The position numbers and the translations under genes were made by a program. This document shows, in pieces, positions 17,284 through 26,564 of a stretch of 64,000 nucleotides of DNA. Under the pieces are notes generated by a model. It had not been told where the DNA came from, ran no database searches, and worked only from the letters and a program-made list of their open reading frames with translations. The stretch lies in NCBI GenBank assembly GCA_900230115.1, contig LT907983.1:124001-188000 (forward strand), read 5' to 3'. The first letter of the stretch is position 1; every line of letters begins with the position of its first letter. The DNA comes from Spirosomataceae bacterium TFI 002 (GTDB lineage Bacteria > Bacteroidota > Bacteroidia > Cytophagales > Spirosomataceae).

Positions 17284-19413
17284 TTGATCCGAAAGATCGC
17301 ATATATAGTACTTCTTGCAAGTATGTTTTCATGTTCGCAGTTCAGCAACTCACCTACGAGTAAGGCTTGGCACAACATGAACACCAAGTACAATTCACTT
17401 TTATTGGCCGAAGAAAGCCTTAAAAGAGCTGAGTTCTTGATTGACTCCATACGAATAGAAGATTACAGTGGAATTCTTCCAGTTTTTCATCCAATAGACA
17501 CTATTGAAACTGCAATAGCATCTGAGCAACTTGAGCAAATCATAAAGCTCACTTCCCAAGTTGCCGAAAGACACTCCAATAGCCGTTTTCTTGATAGGTC
17601 TTATGTATTGCTTGGTATTGCACGTTTTTACAAAGGAGATTTTCTTAATGCTATTGAGGTTTTCAAATACGTAAACAGTAATGGCACCGATGTAAACGAA
17701 AAGCATTCTGCATTAATTTGGTTGATGCACGCTTACATGGAATCGGGAAACATGAGAGATGCACTTGGTGTGTCTGCATTGCTTGGAAAAGAGACATTAA
17801 CAGAGAAAAACAGAGCTCATTTCTTTGAGGTAAATTCCTTTTTAAACCAAAAGAACAATTCATTACCACTATCTGTGGCTTTCTTGGACGAAGCCAACAA
17901 GCTTTTGAAAAAAAGCAAAAGAAAAGGTCGTAACCTTTTCATTGTAGGTCAAATGTATGACGCTTTGGGACAAAAAACTGAAGCTAGAAAGAATTGGCTA
18001 AAAGTTACCAAAAACAAACCTAACTACGAACTTGAGTTCAATACCAATATTGAACTCTTGATGAGTAACAGTTTAGCTGGATCCGATGCCAACTTTGATA
18101 AAATGTTGGAAGACAGGAAAAACTCAGATTTAAAAGATAAAATATACTTCAAAAAAGGACAAACAAACGTCCAAAAGGAACTTTATCCTCAAGCCATTAA
18201 GGCATTTCAGCAGTCCGCTAACTTGGCAACAAATAAAACAAGTAAAGCCTCAGCATACCTTCAAATCGCTGAAACCAACTATAAATATCTTAGCAATTAT
18301 GAAATGGCAAGCATGTACTACGATAGTACGCTGCAAAACATCAACCCTAAAGCGAGTAACTTTCAGGAAATAAGTGATAAGTCAAAATCTCTTACAGATT
18401 TTGTAACTTATATGAAGGTGCTTAAGCAAGAAGATAGCTTACAAAACTTGGCAACCATGAATCCACTGGAATTGGAAAACATGGTAGAAGAAATGCTCAA
18501 AGAGCAAGAGAAAGAATTAAAAAGGCTTGAAGCAGAGGCAAAAACGCTTGCAGCAAAAAAAGAAGCAAAAAATGCGTCAGCTGTAGGGTCTGATGTTTGG
18601 TTTATGTACAACCAAGCTGCCCTTACTCGATCAAGGTCAGCTTTTGTGAGGCAATGGGGAAACAGACCACTCGAGGACAATTGGCGTAGAAAGGATAAAG
18701 AAGCAGGACAAATCAGTTTTAAAATAGAAAGAGGAATTGTAGGGCAAGAGGAAGAGCCAACTCAAGAAGATAAAGAAGAGGAAGCTTTAGCTCAAAAAAA
18801 GGCTGAATTTGAGGCAAAAAAGAAAGAGATTCTTGCAAAAATTCCAAATTCACAACAGCAGCTCGCACAATCAAAAAGAAGACAAGAGGAAGCCTATTAC
18901 CAATTGGGTAAAATTTACAAACTACAATTTAACGAGCCTGATAATGCTAAGAAAATGTTTGTGGATCTATTGGATAAATTCCCAGATACGGTTTACGAGC
19001 AGGAGGTTTTGTATTTCTTATCACTCATGAGCGATAACATTGCGAGCAACCAATATCGAACAAGATTACTTGACAAGCACCCTTTTTCATCATACGCAAG
19101 GCAACTGAAGAGAGGTAATGTGGAAATAAATGCTGACACAGAAAGCAACGCTGAGCGTGCATATCAAGACCTTTATGCATTGTATCAAAAAGAAGCATAC
19201 AAAGAGGCATTAGAAAAAGCCAACGGAGTTTTGCTAGATTACACTGGAACCAGCATTGAAGATAAAATCGCGATGTTGAGAATTTTCCTACTTGCAAAAA
19301 CAGCTGATCTAAACGCTTATAGAATTGCACTTCTTGATTTTACCACCAGTTACCCTTCTAGTAAACTGGCTCCAAAAGCAAACGAAATGCTTGCGGTTTT
19401 GAACAAAAATTAA
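17284..19413 (+). CDS. sprE: SprE/PorW-like type IX secretion lipoprotein, TPR-rich
   Basis: A 709-residue lipoprotein (signal peptide ending MFSC, lipid Cys at 17) from a TTG start. The body is mostly tetratricopeptide-type helices, with a charged coiled-coil region at about 400-430. A diagnostic block around 437-470 (VWFMYNQAALTRSRSAFVRQWGNRPLEDNWRR) matches SprE/PorW, the outer-membrane-associated lipoprotein required for type IX secretion and gliding. It opens with N-terminal HNMNTKYNSLLLAEESL, also typical of the family. It would sit in the periplasm and link the PorKLM/PorN core to the translocon. The other T9SS genes are not in the window. It is followed after 5 nt by a 47-residue membrane peptide and a symporter gene. 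Confidence 0.88.
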   Translation: MIRKIAYIVLLASMFSCSQFSNSPTSKAWHNMNTKYNSLLLAEESLKRAEFLIDSIRIEDYSGILPVFHPIDTIETAIASEQLEQIIKLTSQVAERHSNSRFLDRSYVLLGIARFYKGDFLNAIEVFKYVNSNGTDVNEKHSALIWLMHAYMESGNMRDALGVSALLGKETLTEKNRAHFFEVNSFLNQKNNSLPLSVAFLDEANKLLKKSKRKGRNLFIVGQMYDALGQKTEARKNWLKVTKNKPNYELEFNTNIELLMSNSLAGSDANFDKMLEDRKNSDLKDKIYFKKGQTNVQKELYPQAIKAFQQSANLATNKTSKASAYLQIAETNYKYLSNYEMASMYYDSTLQNINPKASNFQEISDKSKSLTDFVTYMKVLKQEDSLQNLATMNPLELENMVEEMLKEQEKELKRLEAEAKTLAAKKEAKNASAVGSDVWFMYNQAALTRSRSAFVRQWGNRPLEDNWRRKDKEAGQISFKIERGIVGQEEEPTQEDKEEEALAQKKAEFEAKKKEILAKIPNSQQQLAQSKRRQEEAYYQLGKIYKLQFNEPDNAKKMFVDLLDKFPDTVYEQEVLYFLSLMSDNIASNQYRTRLLDKHPFSSYARQLKRGNVEINADTESNAERAYQDLYALYQKEAYKEALEKANGVLLDYTGTSIEDKIAMLRIFLLAKTADLNAYRIALLDFTTSYPSSKLAPKANEMLAVLNKN

Positions 19414-19418
19414 ATTGA

Positions 19419-19562
19419 ATGAAAGAACCAATACTTGACGAAGACCATATCGACGCCAAACCACCCGTGCTCGGCTCTTGGAACAATGTTTACGCTCTCG
19501 TTATTGGCTTTTTAATCTTCTTGATTCTCATTTTTACATTTTTAACCAAAGTGCTTGAATGA
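19419..19562 (+). CDS. 47-residue single-pass membrane peptide preceding the symporter
   Basis: ATG at 19419 to TGA at 19560-19562 encodes a 47-residue peptide: a soluble acidic N-terminus with KPPVLGSW (14-21) and one strong transmembrane helix (about 24-42). Its stop overlaps the symporter ATG as ATGA, so translation is coupled. Small peptides of this shape directly upstream of sodium/solute symporters recur in Bacteroidota (from memory), similar in plan to the short subunit paired with some SSS transporters. It may be an accessory subunit of the symporter (inference). Confidence 0.75.
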   Translation: MKEPILDEDHIDAKPPVLGSWNNVYALVIGFLIFLILIFTFLTKVLE

Positions 19563-21259
19563 CGACTCTCGATTGGATTATCTTAGGTGCCACACTAACA
19601 TTCATCATTAGTTACGGAATTTACAAAAACCGTAGTAATAAGAATATTGAAGGCTTTTTTTTAGGAAATAAGTCACTCCCATGGTATCATGTAGGTCTCT
19701 CTGTGATGGCTACACAGGCAAGTGCTATAACTTTCTTATCCGCTCCAGGACAAGCTTTCAATGATGGAATGAGTTTCGTGCAATTCTATTTTGGACTTCC
19801 ACTCGCTATGGTTGTTTTAAGTATCACTTTCATTCCTATATTTCATAGGTTAAAGGTTTATACCGCATATGAATACCTTGAAACACGCTTTGATTCACGT
19901 GTGAGGGTTTTTACTGCAATTCTTTTCTTGATTCAAAGAGGACTTGCAACTGGAATTTCTATCTACGCTCCTTCTATTATTCTATCAACCATATTTGGCT
20001 GGGATATTTTTTGGACCAATGCTCTCATGGGTGGAATTGTACTTACGTACACTATTATAGGTGGTACAAAAGCAATTTCGTATACCCATATTCAGCAAAT
20101 GCTTATTGTCACATTTTCGATGATTCTAGCTGCAGTACTTATTGTAAACATGCTTCCGCCTGACGTAGGCTTCGTAGATGCTGTAAAAATTGCAGGTAAA
20201 GCGGGTAAAACTAATATCATTGACCTAGAGTTTAATCCAAAAGAAAAGTATAACGTGTGGTCAGGTATACTTGGAGGCTTCTTTTTGCAACTATCTTATT
20301 TTGGAACAGACCAATCTCAGGTAGGCCGCTATCTTACTGGAAAAAGCGTGACTCAAAGTAGACTCGGTTTACTTTTCAATGGACTGATCAAGGTTCCTAT
20401 GCAGTTCGGTATTTTATTAATTGGGGTTTTGGTCTATGTTTTCTATTTATTCAATAGCTCTCCAGTATTTTTCAATACAGCCGAAACAGCAAAGCTTCAA
20501 AACTCTATTTATGCAGAGGAGTTCAAAAGTTTAGAAGATCAATATGCAGTTGAATCTGCTCATAAAAATGAGGCTGTTTATCTTTTACATGAATCTATTA
20601 AGGCCGAAGACGAGGGCAAAATTGAAAGTGCAAGGGCAGTTATTTTAGGTGCAGATGCTACAATCAAAAGCATAAAGAAGAAAGTAAGCGAATTGATTAC
20701 CCTTAGCAACCCTGAAGGAGATAGCAAAGATGTCAACTACGTCTTCATTAGGTTTATTTTGGATCACTTACCTCATGGGCTCATTGGCTTACTCATTGCT
20801 GTTATATTTTCTGCTTCTATGGGTGCAGTTGCTTCATCCTACAACTCATTGGCAGCCACAACGGTAGTTGATGTATTGAAAAAATCAAGCTCAAGATCGT
20901 ACTCCGAAAGCACAGAATTGCTTATATCTAAAGGAATTACAGTCTTTTGGGCAGTATTTTGTATCGTGGTGGCTTTCTATGCCAGTAAACTGGGCTCCAG
21001 TATGATTGAGCTAGTGAATGTTTTGGGTTCACTGTTCTATGGAGTAATCTTGGGAATATTCTTAGTGGCATTTTATAATAAGTCAATTCAAGGCAAAGCG
21101 ATTTTCTACAGTGCCATCATTTCGGAACTTTGTATCTTCCTCATATGGAAGTACGAATTTGTTTCTTATTTGTGGTTGAACCCAATTGGTTGTATTCTTG
21201 TCTTTATCTTTGCATGGACATTCCAACAGCTATTGAGAACAAAAACTGATGCCAACTAA
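19559..21259 (+). CDS. Sodium/solute symporter (SSS family)
   Basis: A 566-residue SSS-family transporter with about 13 hydrophobic helices. Family marks include the N-terminal GFFLGNKSLPWYHVGLSVMATQASAITFLSAPG region, GTKAISYTHIQQM and GTDQSQVGRYL. A long hydrophilic insertion at about 310-385 separates the helices in the middle. Ion-coupled uptake of an organic solute is expected; the substrate is not predictable, with sugar or sialic-acid-type substrates possible by general similarity. The gene overlaps the 47-residue membrane peptide gene by 4 nt and the response regulator gene by 11 nt, so transporter and regulator are produced together. Confidence 0.92.
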   Translation: MTTLDWIILGATLTFIISYGIYKNRSNKNIEGFFLGNKSLPWYHVGLSVMATQASAITFLSAPGQAFNDGMSFVQFYFGLPLAMVVLSITFIPIFHRLKVYTAYEYLETRFDSRVRVFTAILFLIQRGLATGISIYAPSIILSTIFGWDIFWTNALMGGIVLTYTIIGGTKAISYTHIQQMLIVTFSMILAAVLIVNMLPPDVGFVDAVKIAGKAGKTNIIDLEFNPKEKYNVWSGILGGFFLQLSYFGTDQSQVGRYLTGKSVTQSRLGLLFNGLIKVPMQFGILLIGVLVYVFYLFNSSPVFFNTAETAKLQNSIYAEEFKSLEDQYAVESAHKNEAVYLLHESIKAEDEGKIESARAVILGADATIKSIKKKVSELITLSNPEGDSKDVNYVFIRFILDHLPHGLIGLLIAVIFSASMGAVASSYNSLAATTVVDVLKKSSSRSYSESTELLISKGITVFWAVFCIVVAFYASKLGSSMIELVNVLGSLFYGVILGIFLVAFYNKSIQGKAIFYSAIISELCIFLIWKYEFVSYLWLNPIGCILVFIFAWTFQQLLRTKTDAN

Positions 21260-21941
21260 ATCAAACGTATTAATTATTGAGGATGATCAGCGTATCGCCG
21301 AAAATATTAGTAAGGGCCTTCAAGAAAAAGGATTCCTAACTCAAATAGCCTATGATGGCAAAATGGGGCTTAAGTTTTACCAAAATGGTGGTTTTGACCT
21401 GATTTTACTTGACCTTAACCTTCCTATTATGAATGGTTATGAGGTTTGTGAAAAAATACGCGAAACCGATAGTCAAACACCAATTATCATGCTTACTGCC
21501 CTAGGCGAAACTGAAGACAAATTGGAAGGTTTTGAAAAAGGAGCTGATGACTACATGGTAAAACCCTTTGATTTTAGGGAGCTTGTGGTAAGAATTGGTG
21601 TATTACTTAAAAGAAAATCAATCGTAGAAAATAATTCCCAGGAGTTGAAAGTTGCCGACCTTATCATGGATTTGGACAAAAAAACTGTGGAACGCGATGG
21701 AAAAAGTATTGACCTCACGCCTAAGGAGTTTTCCCTTTTAGAATTTCTTATCAATAACAAAGGAAGAGTTGTCTCAAAAGCCGAAATAGCTGAAACCGTT
21801 TGGGATCACAATGCCAATCAAAGTTTAAACGTAGTAGAAGTTTATATCAACTTTCTTCGAAAGAAAATAGATAAGTCTTTTGCCAGCTCGCTGATTCATA
21901 CCAAATCTGGTATGGGATATTTGCTGGATGAAGAGCATTAA
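21249..21941 (+). CDS. OmpR-family response regulator
   Basis: A 230-residue two-domain regulator. The receiver has the acidic pair E11-D12-D13, phospho-acceptor D55 (LILLDLNLP) and the KPFDF lysine; the C-terminal winged helix includes KTVERDGKSIDLTPKEFSLLEFL and NVVEVYINFLRKKID. Its ATG lies inside the 3' end of the symporter gene and the sensor kinase gene begins 3 nt after its stop, forming a classic regulator-kinase pair in an operon with the symporter. Confidence 0.95.
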   Translation: MPTKSNVLIIEDDQRIAENISKGLQEKGFLTQIAYDGKMGLKFYQNGGFDLILLDLNLPIMNGYEVCEKIRETDSQTPIIMLTALGETEDKLEGFEKGADDYMVKPFDFRELVVRIGVLLKRKSIVENNSQELKVADLIMDLDKKTVERDGKSIDLTPKEFSLLEFLINNKGRVVSKAEIAETVWDHNANQSLNVVEVYINFLRKKIDKSFASSLIHTKSGMGYLLDEEH

Positions 21942-21944
21942 ACC

Positions 21945-23315
21945 ATGACAATACGTACCAAAATAGCCTTGCAGTTCTCACTCATTGTGGCTACTATATT
22001 GTTTATTTTTTCTCTTTCAATTTATTACTTAAGCGAAAATTATCGCCAAAAAGAGTTCTATAACAGCCTTAGAGACAGAGCAATTACCACTTCTCAATTG
22101 CTCATCAAGGAGAAGGAAATTGACAAAAAATTACTTAAGATTATTGACCAAAACACCCTATCTAGTTTATATGGTGTACAGGTACTTGTTTTCAATGACT
22201 CCAACCAGGTAGCTTATTCCAACTACGAAGCAGATACCATTTATTACAGTCCAGAACTACTAAATAGAATTCGGTCGAACGAGTACTTAGAAACAGTTTT
22301 TGCCGATAAACAGGTGGTGGGAACCATGTATAGTGATACCCTAAGTAAAAACTATGTCATTCTTGCTCAAGCTGATGACCTTTATGGTAAACAGAAACTG
22401 AGCAATATTAAAAACACAATGGTAATAGGCTTTGTGTCTGCTGTACTACTTACAGTATTTTTCGGGTTTATTTTCGCTGGGCAATCTCTCAAACCTATAA
22501 GTGATATAAATAAGGAAATCTCCGAAATCAATATCCAAAGTATTACCCGGAAGTTGAAAACAGGGAATAACAGGGATGAAATTGCTGTCCTGGCCATAAA
22601 CTTTAATAAAATGCTCGATCGCCTAGAACAGTCGGTAGAGCAACAAAAAAGCTTTGTTTCCAATGCTTCTCATGAACTACGCACTCCTCTTGCTGCTTTA
22701 AAGTCTGAAATTCAAGTGGCTCTAGAGAAAGATAGAAATGAATCCGAATATCAAACCGTATTGAACACCCTGCTGGACGATACACATCGATTAATCAAAC
22801 TATCCAACGGACTGCTTACATTGGCAAAATACGAAAGCAATGATATTGGAGTTAAATTCAAACCTACGAGAATTGATTCAGTTCTCTTTAATGTTCAAGA
22901 TGAGCTGCTACAACAGCACCTAGACTACAATATAGTTATTGATTTTGAAGAAATCCCAGACGATGACAATTGGCTACAAGTGAATGGAAGCGAGCAACTT
23001 TTGCATACGCTCTTTCTCAATTTGATTGAAAATGCCTGTAAATATAGCCCAAACAAACATGCTGATGTTAAATTATACTTCAACAAAGCAAACTGCCTAG
23101 TTAGAATCAGTGACAAGGGAATTGGTATTCCGGATGCAGACTTAAAACAGATTTTTGAGCCTTTCTACCGTTCTCAAAATGCCACTTCTTACAAAGGTTA
23201 CGGTATAGGCCTATCGATTTGTAAGCGTATCATTGAGATGCACAACGGTACTATAAAAATTAGTAGTATAGTGGGAGAAGGCAGCAAGTTCTTAATTTCA
23301 ATGCCTCATTGTTAA
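21945..23315 (+). CDS. HAMP-containing sensor histidine kinase
   Basis: A 456-residue membrane kinase: TM1 at about 8-28, a periplasmic sensor region of about 125 residues, TM2 at about 158-178, HAMP, then a HisKA helix with the phospho-acceptor H243 (SNASHELRTPLA). The ATP-binding domain shows N (LIENACKYSP), G1 (ISDKGIGIPDAD) and G2 (GYGIGLSICKRI) boxes. The sensor region has no recognised fold. It should phosphorylate the response regulator encoded immediately upstream. The gene end overlaps the convergent deacetylase gene by 4 nt. Confidence 0.95.
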   Translation: MTIRTKIALQFSLIVATILFIFSLSIYYLSENYRQKEFYNSLRDRAITTSQLLIKEKEIDKKLLKIIDQNTLSSLYGVQVLVFNDSNQVAYSNYEADTIYYSPELLNRIRSNEYLETVFADKQVVGTMYSDTLSKNYVILAQADDLYGKQKLSNIKNTMVIGFVSAVLLTVFFGFIFAGQSLKPISDINKEISEINIQSITRKLKTGNNRDEIAVLAINFNKMLDRLEQSVEQQKSFVSNASHELRTPLAALKSEIQVALEKDRNESEYQTVLNTLLDDTHRLIKLSNGLLTLAKYESNDIGVKFKPTRIDSVLFNVQDELLQQHLDYNIVIDFEEIPDDDNWLQVNGSEQLLHTLFLNLIENACKYSPNKHADVKLYFNKANCLVRISDKGIGIPDADLKQIFEPFYRSQNATSYKGYGIGLSICKRIIEMHNGTIKISSIVGEGSKFLISMPHC

Positions 23316-24130
23316 AACCCTCTCTGTTGTTTTACATAATCGGCGATTTCCCCAACTGGTGCAACCCATATTTCATTTGAGTTCTCCAATAAGTAAGGTA
23401 AAAGCTTTTCGAGCATTTCTGCATGTGTTGTCTGAATAACTCCATTTTCTCCGATGTCATGACCAGCTAAAACTAGCCAGAGTCCGTCTTTTCGGGTCAT
23501 TTCAATCAAAGCCATGATATCTTCCATGCTTTTATTGTCCATCTCTACACCAGTGAGTTGAGCTAAATCACAGAAAGCCGGATCATTGGGAACTTCATCT
23601 AACCATGTACGACCAGATACAAAATTCTTTGCTACAACTGGCACATAACTTCTCGTTTCTGTACCTCGGTTTACAAATGTTTGCCCACAAGGATATGCAA
23701 AATCATTCGTCTTCACACCGTATAACTTTTCTATTTCTTTGTTGGCTTCAAGCAATTCGGCTTCCATTTTTTTCAAATCATACCCCTCCAAAGCATTTCC
23801 TCTTGCCCATAGGAAGTTTCCAGAACACGGATGCATTAAAGTATGATTTGCCAACTCGTGTCCATTGTCAGCTGCTTTTTGCCAACCGTCTTTTGCACCT
23901 AAAGTGAGTGAAGGAACAATGTAAAATGTTGCTTTTACGCCGTACTTATCTAAAATGGGTGTACCCACCTTTACTTGACTTTCTCTTCCATCGTCCCAAG
24001 AAAAGCTAATGGCTATTTTCTTTCCATCGGGCCATGTAAAGCTCTTATCTTGCCCCAAAAGTGAACTTGGAGAGATTACGAAAGCCAATAATATAAGTGT
24101 TAAAAGTCGAGTGAAAGCTTTATGATTCAT
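23312..24130 (-). CDS. Secreted polysaccharide deacetylase (NodB domain)
   Basis: A 272-residue carbohydrate esterase family 4-type protein with a signal peptide (about 1-26). The metal/catalytic motif I is FSWDDGRES and motif II is [17 protein letters not shown] block matches motif III, and LVLAGHDIG is the C-terminal His motif. The second Asp and the His residues fit zinc-dependent deacetylation of N-acetyl sugars. It starts inside the 3' end of queG (11-nt overlap), so it is the last gene of a minus-strand operon vapB-vapC-queG-deacetylase. The natural substrate is unknown. Confidence 0.88.
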   Translation of the reverse strand: MNHKAFTRLLTLILLAFVISPSSLLGQDKSFTWPDGKKIAISFSWDDGRESQVKVGTPILDKYGVKATFYIVPSLTLGAKDGWQKAADNGHELANHTLMHPCSGNFLWARGNALEGYDLKKMEAELLEANKEIEKLYGVKTNDFAYPCGQTFVNRGTETRSYVPVVAKNFVSGRTWLDEVPNDPAFCDLAQLTGVEMDNKSMEDIMALIEMTRKDGLWLVLAGHDIGENGVIQTTHAEMLEKLLPYLLENSNEIWVAPVGEIADYVKQQRGF

Positions 24131-25058
24131 AGTTAGATTGATTTAGTACAAACGAAACGTTCCTCTTTAATCCGTCCAATTTAGTTCTTTTTAATGGGGA
24201 TTTTCGAAAAACCTCTTTGAAAGCTTCTTCTGTTATTTCTTCCCAATCTTTATTCGTAAAAGCTGCTAATTCAGGCTTTAAGTCGAACTCCGGTGTAGAA
24301 TGTGGCTTACTAAACCGATTCCACGGGCATACATCTTGACAAATATCACAGCCAAAAACCCAATTCTTCATTTTTCCTTTAGCATCCTGTGGAATGGCAT
24401 CTTTTAATTCAATGGTATAGTAAGAAATACATTTGCTACCATCCACAACGTACTCGGTAATCGCATCAGTGGGGCACGCATCTATACAAGCAGTGCAAGT
24501 TCCGCAATAGTCTTTTATAGGGCCATCTGGTTCCAGTTCTAGGTCACAAATAATCTCTCCCAAAAAGAAAAATGAACCCATTTCTCTGTTAAGTAAATTG
24601 CTATGTTTTCCTACCCAACCTAAGCCGCTCTTTTTTGCCCAAGCCTTGTCCATCACTGGTGCCGAGTCTACAAATATTCTTCCTCCTACCTCTCCTATTT
24701 CTTCATTGATGTAAGCAAAAAGCTCCTTGAGCTTATCTTTTAGCACTAAATGATAGTCTATGCCATAGGCGTACTTTGAGATTTTTAAGTCCTCCTCTCC
24801 TTCTGGCAATCGCTTGGAGGGATAATAATTAAGCATCACAGAAATGACAGACTTTGCTCCATCCACGAGTTTACAAGGGTCTAGCCTTTTGTCAAAGTGA
24901 TTGGCCATGTAGGCCATTTTTCCATGATAGTTTTGATTGAGCCATTGTTCTAATCTTGGAGCCTCTTCTTCCAAAAACTCCGCCTTTGAAACACCACAAA
25001 AATCAAAGCCTAGTTCCTTTGCTTTGGTTTTGATGAGGTTGGTGGGGTTTTGTGGCAT
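24120..25058 (-). CDS. queG: Epoxyqueuosine reductase QueG
   Basis: A 312-residue cobalamin-dependent iron-sulfur enzyme that reduces epoxyqueuosine to queuosine at the wobble base of Asp, Asn, His and Tyr tRNAs. The N-terminal cobalamin-binding half includes [24 protein letters not shown] and [17 protein letters not shown]. Two [4Fe-4S] cluster motifs follow, [12 protein letters not shown] and [10 protein letters not shown]. The length is slightly short of forms that carry C-terminal HEAT repeats, as is usual in Bacteroidota. The ATG directly abuts the stop codon of the PIN toxin gene (0 nt), so expression is tied to the toxin-antitoxin operon. Confidence 0.95.
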   Translation of the reverse strand: MPQNPTNLIKTKAKELGFDFCGVSKAEFLEEEAPRLEQWLNQNYHGKMAYMANHFDKRLDPCKLVDGAKSVISVMLNYYPSKRLPEGEEDLKISKYAYGIDYHLVLKDKLKELFAYINEEIGEVGGRIFVDSAPVMDKAWAKKSGLGWVGKHSNLLNREMGSFFFLGEIICDLELEPDGPIKDYCGTCTACIDACPTDAITEYVVDGSKCISYYTIELKDAIPQDAKGKMKNWVFGCDICQDVCPWNRFSKPHSTPEFDLKPELAAFTNKDWEEITEEAFKEVFRKSPLKRTKLDGLKRNVSFVLNQSNYES

Positions 25059-25472
25059 TTACGTGAATTTGTGTGTTCTAAGCTTAGATCCTTTTGCAAT
25101 TAACTCAAAATCAGAATCATTGTGAACTAAAAGAAAATCCAATTCCATTGCCATTTGAGCAATTAAACAATCTGTGCCTTTCCTTACACTAATTCCTTTC
25201 TTTTTGAGGTCGAAATATAATTTAGCCGCAGAAACTGATACATCTATCCAGTTTAAATCGATGATATTCATTCTTTTAAAATGCTTACTGTAATTCTTAA
25301 AGTCCTTTTCAAACTTTAAGCCAATTAAAAATTCTTGAATAATAGTTGGCGTTAAGTAAATATCGTTTGAATGAAATGTCAGGTAAAATTCAAGCAGTTT
25401 AGTTTGTTCGTTTTCCAGATTGTTGGTCATATTAATCCAAACGGACGTATCAAATATTGCTTTCTCCATCAA
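25059..25472 (-). CDS. vapC: PIN-domain toxin, VapC type
   Basis: A 137-residue PIN-domain ribonuclease with the acidic residues expected for Mg2+-dependent RNA cleavage: D8 (IFDTSVWI), E47 (IIQEFLIG), D101 (GTDCLIAQ) and D119/D121 (HNDSDFELIA). VapC toxins studied elsewhere cut tRNA or rRNA. It overlaps the antitoxin gene by 4 nt (ATGA) and its stop abuts the queG start. The pair is small, compact and has its own palindromic upstream site. Confidence 0.88.
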   Translation of the reverse strand: MMEKAIFDTSVWINMTNNLENEQTKLLEFYLTFHSNDIYLTPTIIQEFLIGLKFEKDFKNYSKHFKRMNIIDLNWIDVSVSAAKLYFDLKKKGISVRKGTDCLIAQMAMELDFLLVHNDSDFELIAKGSKLRTHKFT

Positions 25473-25660
25473 TCCTTCCTTATTTCTTCAAGATCCCCAT
25501 CCCAAAGGTTAGATCCTTTAAGTTTTAATAACTCCAAGGCAGAAAGTTGTTTAAGATACTCATCTACCGCAGTATTAACAGCTTCTTTTTTAGTCTTTAT
25601 TTTTTTCAAGGCCATGATTTCCGCAACTTTATCATGGTCAATATCTATGTTAGTTAGCAT
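25469..25660 (-). CDS. vapB: VapB-type antitoxin
   Basis: A 63-residue protein of the short antitoxin type seen with PIN toxins. The N-terminal part, NIDIDHDKVAEIMALKKIKTKKEAVNTAV, fits a ribbon-helix-helix DNA-binding element with the K-x-K-K-E-A-V helix. A C-terminal tail ending in LWDGDLEEIRKD would occlude the toxin active site. It would repress its own operon by binding the palindrome 15 nt upstream of its start. Confidence 0.82.
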   Translation of the reverse strand: MLTNIDIDHDKVAEIMALKKIKTKKEAVNTAVDEYLKQLSALELLKLKGSNLWDGDLEEIRKD

Positions 25661-25674
25661 TTTAAAAAATATTA

Positions 25675-25706
25675 TATGTACAATAATATGAATTTATCTG
25701 TACATA
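25675..25706 (-). promoter_or_regulatory. Perfect inverted repeat, probable VapBC operator
   Basis: TATGTACA (25675-25682) and TGTACATA (25699-25706) are exact reverse complements separated by 16 nt, in the region where the vapBC promoter must lie. Autoregulation through such a site is standard for this toxin-antitoxin type. Confidence 0.55.
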
Positions 25707-25775
25707 ATCACAAATTTAGCACGGGATATTCATGAAAACTTCACTTTGAAAATCATAAAAAGCCAATAAAACGCC

Positions 25776-26249
25776 TCATACTCTCTCTACTACACAATTG
25801 TAGCAACCAGGTTTAGCATTATGAATATGTATGTAATTAATATCCTCGTTTTCAAAAATGTTTATTATTTGTTCTCTAAGGTTTTTACCTTCCACTACAG
25901 TGGCATCTTTCATTATTCCACTTTTGTCAAAACCACGCAACGATAGAAGTCTATGATTGAGCATTATTGGAATTTCGTTCACTGCCAAGCTTGCTGTTTT
26001 GGCAGTTTTCCTAACATATATTGGCCCGTTTGATTGATATGGTGAATCAGTCTTATGATGCTGATAGGGGAACAATATTACCTCTTCACCAATCTTGGCG
26101 TCTTTTAAACTTACTCTACACGGAAATCCAGGAAATTCGTCTACTGTCATTCTCATGGCACCCATTTTGGCAAGTGCTAGATTGTCCAGATCGAACAGGT
26201 TCGAAAATTCGGCTTCTTGGAGTGATTTTATTACAAAATTCATGAGCAT
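25776..26249 (-). CDS. DUF1203 family protein
   Basis: A 157-residue cytoplasmic protein whose central block CRVSLKDAKIGEEVILFPYQHH followed by SPYQSNGPIYVR (about 43-78) is the DUF1203 signature. The C-terminus contains HIHNAKPGCYNCVVERV with two cysteines. The biochemical role of the family is unknown. An ATG two codons further in is an equally good start. It is monocistronic in appearance, with no close co-directional neighbour. Confidence 0.82.
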   Translation of the reverse strand: MLMNFVIKSLQEAEFSNLFDLDNLALAKMGAMRMTVDEFPGFPCRVSLKDAKIGEEVILFPYQHHKTDSPYQSNGPIYVRKTAKTASLAVNEIPIMLNHRLLSLRGFDKSGIMKDATVVEGKNLREQIINIFENEDINYIHIHNAKPGCYNCVVERV

Positions 26250-26564
26250 CTAAAATAAGTAAACGAATAGGTAGCAATTTAAGCTTTTTTTGAGTCGAGT
26301 ATTCTTATCCTCATTGTAATATGTTGTAGTTTTCATTACACTCAAGCTGATTGATCAAAAAAAAGCTTTTGCTCAAGACAAATACTTTTGCTTTTCTATT
26401 AAACATTAAATTACTAATGAGTTCTGCTTTTCCCGTAAAGATTTATACGTTACAAAACTTCTAGAAATCCACCCTGAAAGATCAATCTTACAATCACTAT
26501 TATTTAGAAACTAGCTTAATAAAAGTCATAAATCCACTGCTCTTTTTTTTAAAAAACCAGTTCC
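26250..26564. other. Gene-free AT-rich interval
   Basis: About 315 bp between the DUF1203 and DUF1080 genes. No coding frame, hairpin terminator or repeat stands out. Confidence 0.5.
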
